From Thermothelomyces thermophilus ATCC 42464 (Eukaryota; Ascomycota; Sordariomycetes; Sordariales; Chaetomiaceae), in contig NC_016478.1 in NCBI RefSeq assembly GCF_000226095.1, forward strand, positions 1,664,001-1,728,000: 64,000 nucleotides of DNA, in the 5' to 3' direction. The notes under the pieces were generated by a model. The model was not told where the DNA came from. It saw only the letters and a list, made by a program, of their open reading frames with translations, and ran no database searches. This document shows positions 45,064 to 55,906 of the stretch, piece after piece. A program made the position numbers and the translations under genes. Positions within the stretch are counted from its first letter, which is position 1. Each line of letters opens with the position of its first letter.

Positions 45064-47560
45064 ATGGAGGGCCGGTACGTTGAGAGTGCCTACGCGATGG
45101 GCCCTCGGATTCCGGTCAGGCGGCGTGCCGCCATTAGCACGACGGTATCGACCCTGGGATTCCGAGTCCCCTCTCGGATTTTAGTTGCACGGGCGGATTC
45201 GGATGAGTGCAAGAATCCGAACGGCTGTACGAAGCCAATTGGCGCGAGCACGACAACTATTGCCATTGTTCTTGGAATCTTGTAAGAAAGCCTGGCAGCT
45301 TGTAGTATACTGGTCGGTCCCGTCGAGCTGACCCTCGTCCGCAGCATTCCTTTTGTCGTGGCCATCAGCGTTCTGTTCTACCTCCACCGGAGAAATGTGA
45401 GGAAACAAAGACAGGAAGATCTCCATGATCCCCACAAGTCGTTGGATTTCGGGTTAGAAGGAGGCGGCCCCGCCAAGGAGTCGCGCAAAAATCTCATCAG
45501 CAGGGAGAAGGAAGGCGGCCAGCGCTTCAACCGTCAGCAGATGTCGATGGATATGAATCTGTCCAGCCCCTACCTTCTCCCCCCGGACGCCCACAACTCG
45601 CGCGAATCTCTCAACTCGCTGGCCAAGTCGCTTCAACAGAACGAGGACCCTTACAAGCCAGTGGCCCAATACGCCGGGAGCGATGTTGGCTCAATTCGTT
45701 CCTTCCGCAGGGGAAATGAGGCCCCTTCCGTGTACAGCCGTTCGCGTCAGAATTCGATCCCCATGTCGCCTCTTCAGCCTCCTGAGCCTAGCCACACGAG
45801 ACCGGAGCAGCCTCTGCCAGAATCCGCCGGCAGCCCCGCAGGCGCCCCGACCAACGGACCTCTGCCGCCCATTGGAACTGCGGTTTCGGACTCGCCCGAC
45901 GGACAGAATGACAAATCGGCAATTGGCACTGCGATCCAAGAACCGCCCGCTGCCGTGCCGAAGTCGCTCACCGTGCCGCAGCCGTCGCGTTCTCAGCCGA
46001 GCCCGCCTGACTCCGGAGTGGCTGTGGAGTACGGTGATGCAGGCAGAAACCCGTTCGAGAAGCCGGTGGCCCAGGAGGTGGAAACTCCAACAGAGCCCTC
46101 CGCCGTCGGCCTCGGGCTCTCCTCTTCTCCGCCCCAACCCCAGCGAGCATCTATCCGGTCGTCGACCTCTTCGTACAAGAGCCGAGCCGCGAGTCCCCCC
46201 CCGCAGAAAGAGCAGAATGCCCCGATGTCGGCCCCGGTCATTGAGGAGCCGCGGCCTGTCGGCGACTACGACTTCGACTTTGCGGAAATGCCAGAGATGC
46301 CTCAAGACCGGCGTTCTCCGTCCCCTTCTCCGGCAAATCACAATAGCAGCCAACTCGATGTGGACGAGCCGAGGGGCCGGAACATGCAGAGGACTTCGCA
46401 CTTGTTCGAGCAGCAGAACACGGCCAGTCAGGGTGGCTTGGGTGTTCCTCAGCAGGACAACCGTCGTCTCTCGGTTGGTTTCCGCCCACTCCCGCCGGAT
46501 GATATCATGGAGTCGGAAGACCCCGAGTACAGGGCGAACCGCATTCGGTCCTTCTACAAAGAGTACTTCGACGACACAAAGGCTGAGGATAGACCGCCAG
46601 TGCCGCCGATGCCGCCAATGGGGCAGAACGGCCACCAGCACCAACATCATCAGAGCAACGCGAGCTACTACGAGGACTACGACGCCAACTACATCCAGGA
46701 TGCCCCCTACTTCGATCCTGCCACCAACTCGTTTGTCATGCCGTATGCGCAGCCCGTCTCCCGCAGGGCTATGACTCCTCCCCCGTCCGGCCAGAGGTTC
46801 CCGGGTCCAAGGGGACCCCCCCGAGGCTCGCATGGATCTCAGGCCAGCGCGAGGTTCCCGCCCAATATGCGTGGACCCCCTCGGCCGGGCTCGTCCGTCT
46901 CCAACCAGCTCGGCGGGCCCTCTCGTCCGGGATCTGCGGCCTCGGGTCCCTACGGCCGCGTCCGCGCCGGCTCTGCCATGTCGGGCAGCCGCTCCGGTAG
47001 CCGCGCGCCCAAGAAACCAGTGCCCCCTCCTGCCGACCTTCCGACGCTCCCTACCCCGTCCAAGCTTGCTGACGACTCCTTTGCCCTCTTGAACGCCGCC
47101 GACTTTGCACCGCCAGAGACGTTCGCGGAGCGCGCCCGCGGCCGCTCGCAGAGCCCCTCTGGGGAGCGTCGCCCTTACAGGATGCCCGTCCCTGCCCATT
47201 CGCCACTAGCCAGTTCCTATGACGAGCTCCCTGCGCTTCCGAGCCCGTAAGTTTTCTTTTCTTGATGCCGTATCATTGGTTCCCGGGAACCCCGAGTCTC
47301 GCTAACGCGTGAGCAGGCATCTCCTCCGCAAGTCGGGCACCTTCACTGCCCTTGATTTTGCGCCGCCCCGCAAGTTTGCCGACCCCGAGACCGCCAGCGA
47401 TGCCGGCTCGATCCGGAGCAACCGCAGCGGTCTTTCGGCCTTGCACGTCAACGCCATCCGCAACGGTGCGGGACGTGTTAGTAGATTGCCCGGCGACCAG
47501 GTCTTCACCCAAGCGGCCCTGAGCAAGACGCTCAAGCCGCAATGGGGCATGCGTGACTAA
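45064..47560 (+). CDS. Single-pass membrane protein with long disordered cytosolic tail (SKG6-like)
   Basis: Exons 45064-45281, 45345-47246 and 47317-47560 give 787 aa. A short extracellular part with paired cysteines (DECKNPNGCTKP) precedes one transmembrane helix at about 63-85 (TTTIAIVLGIFIPFVVAISV, then LFYLHRRNVRKQRQ). The first intron falls inside that helix. The rest is a 700-residue tail rich in Pro, Ser and Arg, with one well-formed block ESEDPEYRANRIRSFYKEYF followed by DDTKAEDRPPVPPMPP. The end carries FTALDFAPPRKFADPETASD and PGDQVFTQAALSKTLKPQW. The layout resembles the Skg6/Tos2 type of membrane anchors at the fungal cell cortex; this is an inference from architecture and the basic juxtamembrane stretch. 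An ATG eight codons upstream (45040) is also in frame. Introns are 63 and 70 bases. Confidence 0.72.
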
Positions 47561-50434
47561 ACCACCGCTTTTGGCCTACTGTTCCCCGTTTGGTTTCAAT
47601 CACGTTCATCTGAACTGGTTTTTGCTGGCCCGCAATCACTAACGCTACGTCTTCCCCCCCCTTTGAATTCCAGGGCCAAGTGTCAGGCGGCCTGATGGCG
47701 TATACTACACAAGTCGGTGTCTTCGGTGTCATGTCACGTCAACATCTCTTTGCAGCATGTCTCGGGCGTCCTAGTATCGTTCGCTTGTGTTTCTCTTTTC
47801 TTCTCTTCTGGTCACTTCGTTTCTTCCCCTTGGACTATGAAAAGAGCAGGCGACTGGGCAAGCAAGTCTCCCTCCCTGTTTCACGCCTCATGTCTACATA
47901 CATAGGCGCCTGAGCATGATGACCTCCCTCTCGAGTACGGCATCCAGCTACACTTGTACCTTGGCGGTGTCTGTCTGTACATACGGGGTATTACAAGCAT
48001 GGCGTGTGGAAACATTTCTCTTGTCGAGGATTCGGTTGGCGATCGCATTCTGACACAACTCTTCACACACACACACATATATATAGACTGGAGAGGAGAT
48101 TGGGAGGTTGGGCTCTCGGATAATGCTATTGAATTGGTCTATTCAGCGCGAGGCGCTCTCACTCTTGCTCTCCGTGATACTGTTGCGACAGGACATGCAA
48201 CGTGAAGAATGAAAGAAACCATCCAGGCAAGCGTTGTTTCCGCACGAGCTAATTGAGCATCATATCACCTAGTCATCGTACACGATGGCCGTCCTCGATA
48301 GCTGTTTCGATTCTCATGCTCCTTAGCGCCTCAGCGTACTATTTCAGCTTGAACACATTGTTGACGACACCCATTGCTTTGGTTTTGCCCGAGTCGAGTC
48401 AAGGTACTCGACCGTTTGCGCTGTCACGTCCCGGTAAGTCCAGCCACATTGTACCGAAGCGGGTACAAAGGAAATAGAGGCGAGAAGGGGGAGGGAGGGT
48501 AGATTGGTTGAACATTCCGGAACATATGAACTTCGGAAAAGGACTCAATGATCCGATGCAGCTCATCCCCAAGTATCTTGGACGGCCACCAGCTGAGACG
48601 CTCTGCGTTGGGGCGCACGTTGTTCTCGCAGAACAAGAGAGATCATGTCAGAGTCTGCTCTGTGCTCACACAGTATAATTAACTCATTCGCATTATCGCT
48701 AGCAAAACAAAGAACACCGGGAAAGGAAGGGGTTCACTTCTTTGAAAACAAGGAGAGAGAAAAGAAGAAAAAAAGGGAGGCACGAGCCCGTAAACAACCA
48801 GGGTCCCGCCTCTGCTACAGGAATCGATGGCGTCCCCCGAGCTGGGAGATGCTATTTGCCTTCTCACACAGCAGGGCCTCGCCGTGCGGGCAGTAGTAGT
48901 GTAGGAGCAGTGCTTGCACAGCCTCGAGCGGTCTGCCGCGACTCTCGAAGTCGGTAAGTCACCCTCGGGCCGATGGCAGCCACCAACGCCGACGGTCTCA
49001 TAGCCCAGGATGGGCGGGAACTCGGCGATGAACTCGCCTTCGTTGGATGTGCTGGTGAGGGAAAGCATGTCGGTAGTGTAGGCTACTGCAGAGAGCTCAG
49101 GGGGGCTGTCTCGTTGCCTGGCCAGGTCCGTCCGTCAGGGGGGTGTCGGTCCAGTGACCAGGGGCAGTCCCGTGTGACTTGTACTGTACTGATGGAGAAC
49201 CTAAAAAGGGGGCGGGGGAGGAAAAGGGGGGAGAACACGTCAGACTCTCGACAGGCCTGTTCCGCACACACAACTGAAATCCTTGGGCCTCTTGTGCCCT
49301 GATTAGTGCGGTGAGGCCCAGGTCAGCCGCCGTGGAAGACCAGCACAGTTTTCTCCTTCGAAGCAGGATACAAATCTGGCCAAGTCGCTGTTCCGAGACG
49401 AGAGGCGAGTGCTGGTTGAGAATCTACTGAGCTCAACTCCTTTATATCCTGAGGGAGCTTGGGAAGGGAGCCCCATCTTCATGGTGTTGAGGTTGATGCC
49501 AAGCGGCTGGAGCGTTGGGAACAATGGAGGAGACACAGACAGGCTGAGACGGAGAGAGAGTGACTGATCCGACCCCAACTGAGCGCAGCCAAGATTAAGA
49601 AATGGTGTGGGTTGAGGAGAGGAATCAGCTCTTCTATGACGGGACCGGGGCCGGGACCGGGAACTGAAACGGCACCACAAAGTCGAAGGAATAAACAGCG
49701 TTTTAATGACTACTACTCCGTACTGCGGGAGACAATTCCAACCCTTAAACTGTCAAAAGATCAGCCATCCTCTGGGCCACTGTTTCGTTTCAACCGTACC
49801 TCTGCCGCTTACTAGTATTCTCCCCAGTTTCGGTGGAGCTTGACGGCACGGCTGGCTGAACATCCCCAGCTAGCGGAACGGTTGCTGCGTGCTCCGTTGG
49901 AAAGGGATCGGGTGCGCAGGATTGGTACATCTGTTTCTCTCTCCTAGAGAACCAAATTACAGGACTCGCCTGCTGACTCGGGGCGGGCGGAGCTGACTCA
50001 ATCACGCCATCATCTGTGATCATCTATGACCTGAACAAAGAAGAGCCTTGTGATGGTGAGATCTCAACGGCGCCACCGACTCGATTTCACTTAGCACACC
50101 GGCCGGGGTGCGTTCAATTGAGCGATAAGAGCCCTCCCTCTCAGATTGTTCGTAAGCTCATCAATTCCAGCGACCAGCCCGCCGCTTACGACAGACACCA
50201 CGAGCGACCGAGTGAGAGAAAAATCGCATTGACCGCAAATGATGACCCTGAATGCAGAAGTTTTCCGAATGATCTCTAACCACCAACTCCACGCGCAAAC
50301 CACTCACGGTCCTGGCGAGTAGGTGCATTGCCGGTCGACCCTAGTACCCCAGAGACATTCGAGTACACGTCGTGCCCTGCCGTTATGCCGTTTGCTGGCA
50401 ACCCAAGAGATAGAGAGATTATCCGCCGTCCGCT
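47561..50434. other. Long intergenic region with a possible decayed gene
   Basis: 2.9 kb between the membrane-protein gene and eS10. One TACTCCGTA lies at 49714-49722. The minus strand at 48500-49070 reads like protein in pieces (see the separate entry). A GGGACCGG repeat sits near 49641-49664. Nothing else stands out. Confidence 0.5.
48430..49070 (-). pseudogene. Possible decayed coding stretch on the minus strand
   Basis: Going down the minus strand, three pieces look like protein but lie in different frames. The first reads MLSLTSTSNEGEFIAEFPPI, then LGYETVGVGGCHRPE (49035-48961). The second reads ESRGRPLEAVQALLLHYYCP, then HGEALLCEKANSISQLG (48927-48835). The third reads NNVRPNAERLSWWPSKILGD, then ELHRIIESF (about 48625-48535). 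No splice sites of normal spacing join the first two: the gap between them is about 20 bases. The helical second piece resembles the middle region of fungal transcription factors, but I cannot name a family. It could be a broken gene or a gene whose exons I have misjoined. Confidence 0.3.
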
Positions 50435-51311
50435 TTACGAGGGAGGGGCATCACCACGGCCGCCACGGCCACGACCAAAACCGCCACGGCTGTTGTCGGG
50501 TGGGAAACGCAAAAGTCAGCAAAAAAGCCAAACCGCCAACGATAGCCGCGCCCAAAAGTTGCGGCAGCCACGGGCCGACTTACAACTGAGGAGCGAAGTC
50601 GCTCGGGGCACCACCCTCCTTGCCCTCACCAGCGTCACGGCGCCTGTAGCCGCCATCCCGGTCACCACGGTCGCCACGGCCACGGCCGCCGAACCTCCGC
50701 TCGCCGCGGTCCTCGCCCAGCATGCCGCGGGGCGGGGCGTGAGACCGCTGCTGCTTGATGTGGGTAGCCGGGACGATCTCGGCGGGGAGGTGCAGCCACT
50801 CCCGGAGGTAGTCGAGACCCTCGGGGGTGAGGGTGTAGTAGTAGTATTGCCAGGAGAACTGGGTCTTGACGTAGCCGCGCGAGTTCAGGGACTGGAGGGC
50901 CTTGATGACATAGAGGTTGCGAACGCCGATCTCGTGGGTCGTCTCATAGCTGCAGGGAGTTAAAAACGAATTAGCATCCGCGGGCGTGTTATTCGAGGAG
51001 CGGTTCAGAAGTTTCGGGCTCGTGGTTATATTATGGGATGTCGCGTGTTTGGGGGGGGACTTCAGCGTAGCACTGTCGCTCGAGCGATGGAAAAAAAGAA
51101 AAAGGCCGACTGGCGGCCTTATAATGGAATCGGTGAACCTACTTCTTCGCGGCGACCATGACACCCTCACGGAAGAGGTACTGTCTTGAATGTTAGCTAC
51201 TGCCTCCCGTAAAACTTTCAGTTCGCCCAAGATCTCCATCTCTGCAACGAACAAACCCCAGTTTGGCCATACCTCGTGGATCGCCTTGCGATCGGCCTTG
51301 GGAATAAGCAT
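50435..51311 (-). CDS. RPS10: 40S ribosomal protein eS10
   Basis: Exons on the minus strand: 51311-51273, 51180-51143, 50949-50584 and 50489-50435, giving 165 aa. It reads [86 protein letters not shown] and an RGG-type tail ending [18 protein letters not shown]. eS10 lies at the beak of the 40S subunit near the mRNA entry and is a target of ribosome-quality-control ubiquitylation. Introns are 92, 193 and 94 bases. Exon 2 is only 38 bases. The last exon encodes just the Arg/Gly tail, so translation through the last intron would stop almost at once after APQL. Divergent from SDE2. Confidence 0.95.
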
Positions 51312-51882
51312 CTTGGCGGCTGGACCGGTATCGACACAATTGGTGATCTTGGTCTGGGGAAGGTGTCGGCGATGCAGAGACGAGCTCTTCAAAATTCAAG
51401 ACCGCAGTGATTTGTGGGTTGCGGCGCCAAAATTCCGATCTGGTAGTAGGGCTCGAAATTAGCGGGGCGCACAGCCACAAGCGGTCTTGGCAATTTGGAC
51501 TCAGCTGCCGTGCGTCTGTGGCTCGTGAATCCTGCCTCCCTTGCCCACTTCCTCCAACTGCCTCGAGTGGGACCCACCCCGGGGCCAGGTCATGCAGCCC
51601 AGCGATATCGTCCTCGTAATGCTGCAGTGCTCCAAAGCTTACTACGTAGACGCCAGGACGCCCAATGTATTGCGCGTCGACTTTGAACAACGTTTCATTA
51701 AATCCTCTTTTGAGCGTTGCTTCGACAACGGACTCGCAGTCCATTTAAAAAAGAGTGATCCGACTTGGGAGGTCCCCCCCCAATCGCAACCGGAAACCTC
51801 GTCAACTTATCGCCATCTTCCCACTGAGAAATCACCACATCACTACACCACCAGCGCGCAGACTTACACCACGCCAACAACG
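51312..51882. promoter_or_regulatory. Divergent promoter region of eS10 and SDE2
   Basis: 571 bases between divergent starts. An open frame in the SDE2 frame reaches up to 51541, but it lacks the ubiquitin-like pattern and is taken as leader. Confidence 0.5.
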
Positions 51883-52815
51883 ATGGCGCCGAGCAAACTC
51901 AACGTTCTCATCACGAGTTTTGCGGGGTCCGGCCTTCCGCCGACTCTGTCCCTCGCTCTGCCGCCCACAACCCCCGTTTCCTCGCTTCTCGACGAGCTCG
52001 ACAGCCGTCTCCCGCCATCCGCCACCACCTCCAACACCCGCCTGCTCCTGACGACGCTCTCGGGCCGCTCCGTCCCGCTCAACTCCGCCCTTCCCATCAG
52101 CCACTTCCTTCCCACCACCGCCGCCACCGCCGCCACCGCCGCCGCCCAAGATGAGCACGGCTATGGCCAGATCCAGACCGACCTGCTCCCGCTCCGCCTG
52201 TCGGCCCCGCTCGTCGGCGGCAAGGGCGGCTTCGGCTCGCAGCTGCGCGCGGCCGGCGGGCGCATGTCGAAGCGCAGGAAGGGCCCCAACGGGGCCGAGG
52301 AGAACGGCTCGTCGCGCAACCTCGACGGGCGGCGGCTGCGCACCGTGACCGAGGCCAAGGCGCTCGCCGAGTACCTGGCCATCAAGCCGGAGATGGACCG
52401 CCGCGAGAGGGAGAAGCGGCGCAAGCGGTGGGAGGAGATCGTCGAGATGACGGAGCGCCGCCAGGAGGAGATCAAGTACGGCAGCCGCAAGGTCGGCCTG
52501 GACGGGAAGTGGGTGGAGGACAAGGAGGAGGTCGGCGAGCGCACGAGGGAGGCCGTCCTCGAGGCCATGAAGAGGGGCGGCTACAGGGATAACTTGTTTG
52601 GGGAACTGGCGGGCGAGAGCGGGAGTGGGAGCGGGAGTGGGAGCGGGAGTGGGAGCGGAAGCGGCTCCTCTGCGGATGAAGACGGAGATGAAGCCATGGA
52701 TGATGAGATGGACCAGGACGAGAGCGGGGGTTCCAAGGTGACTACGCCTCCTTCGGAGCCGGAACCAGTGGTAGACGCCAAAGGAAAGGGGAAGGAGAAG
52801 GAAGTCGTGAATGGA

Positions 52816-52853
<38 letters not shown>

Positions 52854-52956
52854 AAGCCACGGAACGGCTACCGCCAGGAGGTTTATCGGCTTTGACGAAG
52901 ACGATGAGTTCATGAGCTCGGATGATGAGAGCGAGAGCGAAGAAGCAAAGAAATAG
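51883..52956 (+). CDS. sde2: Sde2: ubiquitin-fold precursor, splicing and telomere silencing factor
   Basis: Single exon, 357 aa. The N-terminal 113 residues form the ubiquitin-like fold and end in LVGG; the next residues [18 protein letters not shown] are the invariant start of mature Sde2. In fission yeast the ubiquitin-like proteases Ubp5 and Ubp15 cut after GG, and the Lys-starting product joins the spliceosome to help excise selected introns, with effects on telomere silencing. A charged helix follows ([35 protein letters not shown]). Then come low-complexity stretches: (SG)n, acidic [17 protein letters not shown], and (NG)n coded by a repeated six-base unit. The end is an acidic [19 protein letters not shown]. 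The whole family layout is present. The start has context acgATGGCG. Confidence 0.92.
52619..52668 (+). repeat. GGGAGT hexamer repeat coding (SG)n
   Basis: Repeated GGGAGT/GGGAGC hexamers inside SDE2; a second array of AACGGC units coding (NG)n lies at 52816-52853. Confidence 0.9.
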
Positions 52957-53287
52957 TTTGGCATGTAGGAGATGGGACTAAACTGTAATGTTACTTGGCG
53001 ATCTTTGGCTTTCTGTGTGATGGGAGGCATCCATGGGTCGGCGCGGGGGATGGCGTTCGATGGTCACGAACAACACTAATTGATATGACGATATCAGGCA
53101 CTCTCGGTATGCTATTTGAAACACAGCAGTTCTCTTTGGTGTTCTTGCCCACTGTAGTGTCACCGTGATGTGTACAAATGGAACAATCCCAACTCTCCAT
53201 GTCCTCTTTCTACTGTCTTGAGCCTACTATAACATGGTCCAGACCGAGAGACCCCGGCTTGGACAAAATCCCCTTTACCGCAGCCCC
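52957..53287. other. Convergent 3' region of SDE2 and COX12
   Basis: 331 bases between two stop codons; nothing beyond 3'-UTR sequence is seen. Confidence 0.6.
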
Positions 53288-54012
53288 TTACTGATCCAGA
53301 CGAACAGGGAAGTTGCCAGCCTCTGTTAGGTATGTTAGCCACCAGTTCGCCCCGAGGAACCGGGCAACAAGTGAGGTTCCGATCCATACCTCTCTGCGCA
53401 TCCCACCGCTCATACCATCCACTGGGGCACAGAGACCGGTAGGCGAGCCAGAACTATGAATATCGCTATTGTTTAGCAACCGTACTCCATGATACATGTT
53501 CCTCCTCCATCATCCGAGTCTCCCAAAGCTCCAAGGGACGGGGGTGGAAAGCTAACCTGGCGGCAGGGGGCGAAGTCCTCGCCCTTGGCGAGAATGCACT
53601 TGTGGTAGTCGACGTAGTTCTGCCAGCAGTGCTTGGTCTGGTTGACGTTCGGGAAGCGGGCGTCGACACCTGGGCAACAGAGACGTCGTCAGATCGCGTG
53701 CACTTTGTCACTCGGGCCTCCTCCGTCCTATCCATCCTCTCCCCCAATCCCAAGCTTCTGTGCTCTCTCTCTCTCGCTCTCCAATTCGTTTTGCCGGATA
53801 GCCAATTCGGAATTCAGGATAGGGAATCTGCAGAATACAAGCGGCGGTACATACCAGCTGCAGTGAGCGTTAGTGACGTGTTCCGGTCATGTCATGATCA
53901 GAAGCCGTGCCCGGTTTTTTCTCGCCGAGGGAATTTGCGATGATGGGGGTAAACACTCAATCATACCTGTGACGAACTTGAAGGGCTTGGTAACGCGCTC
54001 GTCGTCAGACAT
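53288..54012 (-). CDS. COX12: Cytochrome c oxidase subunit 6B (Cox12) with a three-nucleotide exon
   Basis: Exons on the minus strand: 54012-53967, 53857-53855 (three bases), 53669-53557, 53453-53390 and 53322-53288, giving 86 aa. It reads [72 protein letters not shown] and [14 protein letters not shown]. The twin CX9C / CX10C pattern ([23 protein letters not shown]) is the Cox12/COX6B signature for the intermembrane space, oxidised by Mia40. The subunit bridges the complex IV dimer. The mini-exon CTG lies between a CTAAC...CTGCAG acceptor and a GTATGT donor, both ideal. With it the protein reads T-A-G-V-D, lining up with T-A-P-F-D in human COX6B1; without it one residue is missing but the frame holds. 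Introns are 109, 185, 103 and 67 bases. Divergent from the NDUFA4-like gene. Confidence 0.92.
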
Positions 54013-54463
54013 GTTGGGCGATTCTAGCAGCTCACCAGCGAGACAGGTTCAATTGGGGGATTGCGGCGGGTTGATTTTCGGAGTCGTTCGACGTGGGAAA
54101 TGGTCAGAGCTCGGGAAGAGGTGAGGTCAGGTAGGGCAGTTTCGGCTCGGGTTGTCCGCGCAGTGCCCATCATGATGCGCAAAGCGGGCCATTGCAGGAT
54201 CTGAGGGAATTCATTGGCTGGCGGCACGTTTTCCTCTTTTTTTTGTAGCCAAGACTTGTCCTGTGGGCTGATCTCAGTGGCCGAATGGAGCTTCTTTTTG
54301 TGGGGGCCTCTCTGTTCAAGCAGCCGAGCTTCCTCTCTCTCTCGGGTCGTCGCCAAATCGTTGATTCAACTTCCCGAAGCTACAAGGTTCCCCAATCGGC
54401 TGCTGCACAACCACCAGCTTCTTTTTCCCACAGAGGAACATCTCCGCTCACTTCGTGTTCACA
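54013..54463. promoter_or_regulatory. 451-base divergent promoter, COX12 and NDUFA4-like gene
   Basis: Between two divergent starts of genes for small mitochondrial respiratory proteins. No CCAAT consensus stands out; a CT-rich block lies at about 54320-54360. No gene is seen. Confidence 0.5.
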
Positions 54464-54978
54464 ATGTACGCCACGCGTTCCCTGCGGATGTTCCGCCCTA
54501 CGGTTCGCATGATGCGGCCGATTCCGGTAGGCAATTCCCGCGCCCGGTTTGTTCCATTGCGTCAGAACTGACCCAGATATGTAGAAGGAGGAGCAGTCCG
54601 GTACGTGAGACCATTGAACGACGACAAGACAGGGCGAGAGCGTCGAAAACGATTTCGGATATATTGGAATCGAAGAGAGGGTGTAGAGGCTGACATGAAG
54701 GCTCCCCCGAGTGTAGCGCACACTGTCTCGCAGCGTCTCCGCCGCCTCAAGCGGATTCCCCCCGAATTGCTGCCCCTCGGTAACCCCCCCTCCCCCAATG
54801 CGCCGTTTCCTAATCTCAGCCGGCATCATGCTTACAGGCTCACACAGGCGTCGTCGTTGCGTTCGCCGTCACGGCTGCTGTCTACTCGAGCTTCCGTCAT
54901 CTCGCCACTGACAAGAACATCCGCCTCAAGAGGCAAAACCGCGCTGCGGATTCTCACGCTCAGGAGGAGCACCACTAA
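54464..54978 (+). CDS. NDUFA4/B12D (MLRQ) family mitochondrial protein
   Basis: Exons 54464-54526, 54585-54600, 54717-54779 and 54848-54978 give 90 aa. The N-terminus MYATRSLRMFRPTVRMMRP is a basic amphipathic presequence. Then come KEEQSAHTVSQRLRRLKRIP and PELLPLGVVVAFAVTAAVY, where the PEL.PL.. start of the membrane helix is the B12D/MLRQ pattern. The matrix or intermembrane tail reads RHLATDKNIRLKRQNRAADS, ending EEHH. In mammals NDUFA4 is a subunit of complex IV, although first described in complex I; which complex holds the fungal protein is not certain. Exon 2 is only 16 bases. For intron 2 I used the TGTAG acceptor at 54712-54716 because the upstream GAAG would break the frame. Introns are 58, 116 and 68 bases. 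Confidence 0.8.
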
Positions 54979-55305
54979 GGGAAGCAGTACCGTTGGCTGG
55001 AGCTGGTGGGAGGAAGCTCGTTAGACTTGGAATGTCCGGGTATTGTATATGAAAAGGAGATTGAGTTGGGCGAACTATGGGACGTGATTTAGGCCCTCTG
55101 TGTCTCGAAGGTAGGCCGCCCAAGGCGTGTGAGAAAACATGCATTTCCTTTGATTCACAAACCTCTTCCCAAAGCTGCCCCAACGCCGTAACTATGCAAT
55201 CCCGTGGTATCGATTCGAGCGCTCCGTCCCAAACCTGAGAACCCTGCCGACGATCGTGTACGATGTCACCTGTGAACCCGCGCTATCCTCCTAGGACTCG
55301 TGCCA
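54979..55305. other. Convergent 3' region, NDUFA4-like and RRM genes
   Basis: 327 bases between stop codons; nothing recognisable. Confidence 0.55.
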
Positions 55306-55906
55306 TCACTCAGGCTTCGGCCCAGCAACGTCTAATCCCTCTAGCCCCTGCATCGGGTCGTCCAGTCTCGCATTCTGAGCTTGCTCGGCCGCCAACCTAT
55401 CCTCCTCACTAACCGCATGTTCTGCAAGCCACCCCTCCTGTAGACCCGGTTAACCCTCAACTCATCCCGGAAACAAAAAAAAAAAAATAAATAAAATAAA
55501 ATAAAAAATACGGAAGAAAGGGGAGGGAAGAGAAGGTGTTCAAGAGAGCAAATAAGAAAGGCAAACCGTTGAAACGTACCTGCTCCCAAACGGCCGTTTT
55601 CGCCCCGAGTCCTTGTCCGGCGCTCTTGGGCGGCTTAGCAGCCGACACCCTGATGACGCGGCCGAACAGCTCGGCCTGGTCCATGTTGTCGATGGCCTCC
55701 TTGGCGTCGTCGGGGTCCTCGAACTCGACGTAGGCGAACCCGCGGTGCGGCTCGGCCGCGGCCGTGTTGGGGTTCTCGTTCTTGGGCAGCGAGACGTCGG
55801 CGATCTCGCCAAAGGGGAGGAAGGCTTCTTGCAGCGTGGTGACTGTCACGGCGGGGGCGAGACCGCCGACGTAGACGGTGGCCTTCCACCGCGTTGTGTC
55901 TGTCAT
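55306..55906 (-). CDS. Small single-RRM RNA-binding protein
   Basis: Exons 55906-55580 and 55437-55306 give 152 aa. One RRM fills residues 9-90: RNP2 is ATVYVGGL and RNP1 is HRGFAYVEFE, with the DAKEAIDNMDQAELFGRVIR helix-strand after it. This RRM is of the PPIE/Cyp33 kind (KATVYVGGLAPAVTVTTLQE, AFLPFGEIADV), but no cyclophilin domain follows. The second exon codes EGWLAEHAVSEEDRLAAEQA and ends GLEGLDVAGPKPE. In animals and plants this RRM is fused to a peptidyl-prolyl isomerase in the spliceosome; here it stands alone, as in several fungi. A spliceosomal role is an inference. The intron (55579-55438, 142 bases) carries an A/T-rich run of aaat repeats on the plus strand. Divergent from SEC31. 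Confidence 0.85.

Noticed and set aside
45691-47199. 502-codon minus-strand open frame
   Set aside because: Shadow of the membrane-protein tail; no domain, and the plus strand has conserved blocks and proper introns.
51541-51882. Longer start for SDE2
   Set aside because: The upstream extension lacks the ubiquitin-like fold pattern, and Sde2 proteins begin at the [10 protein letters not shown]-type start.
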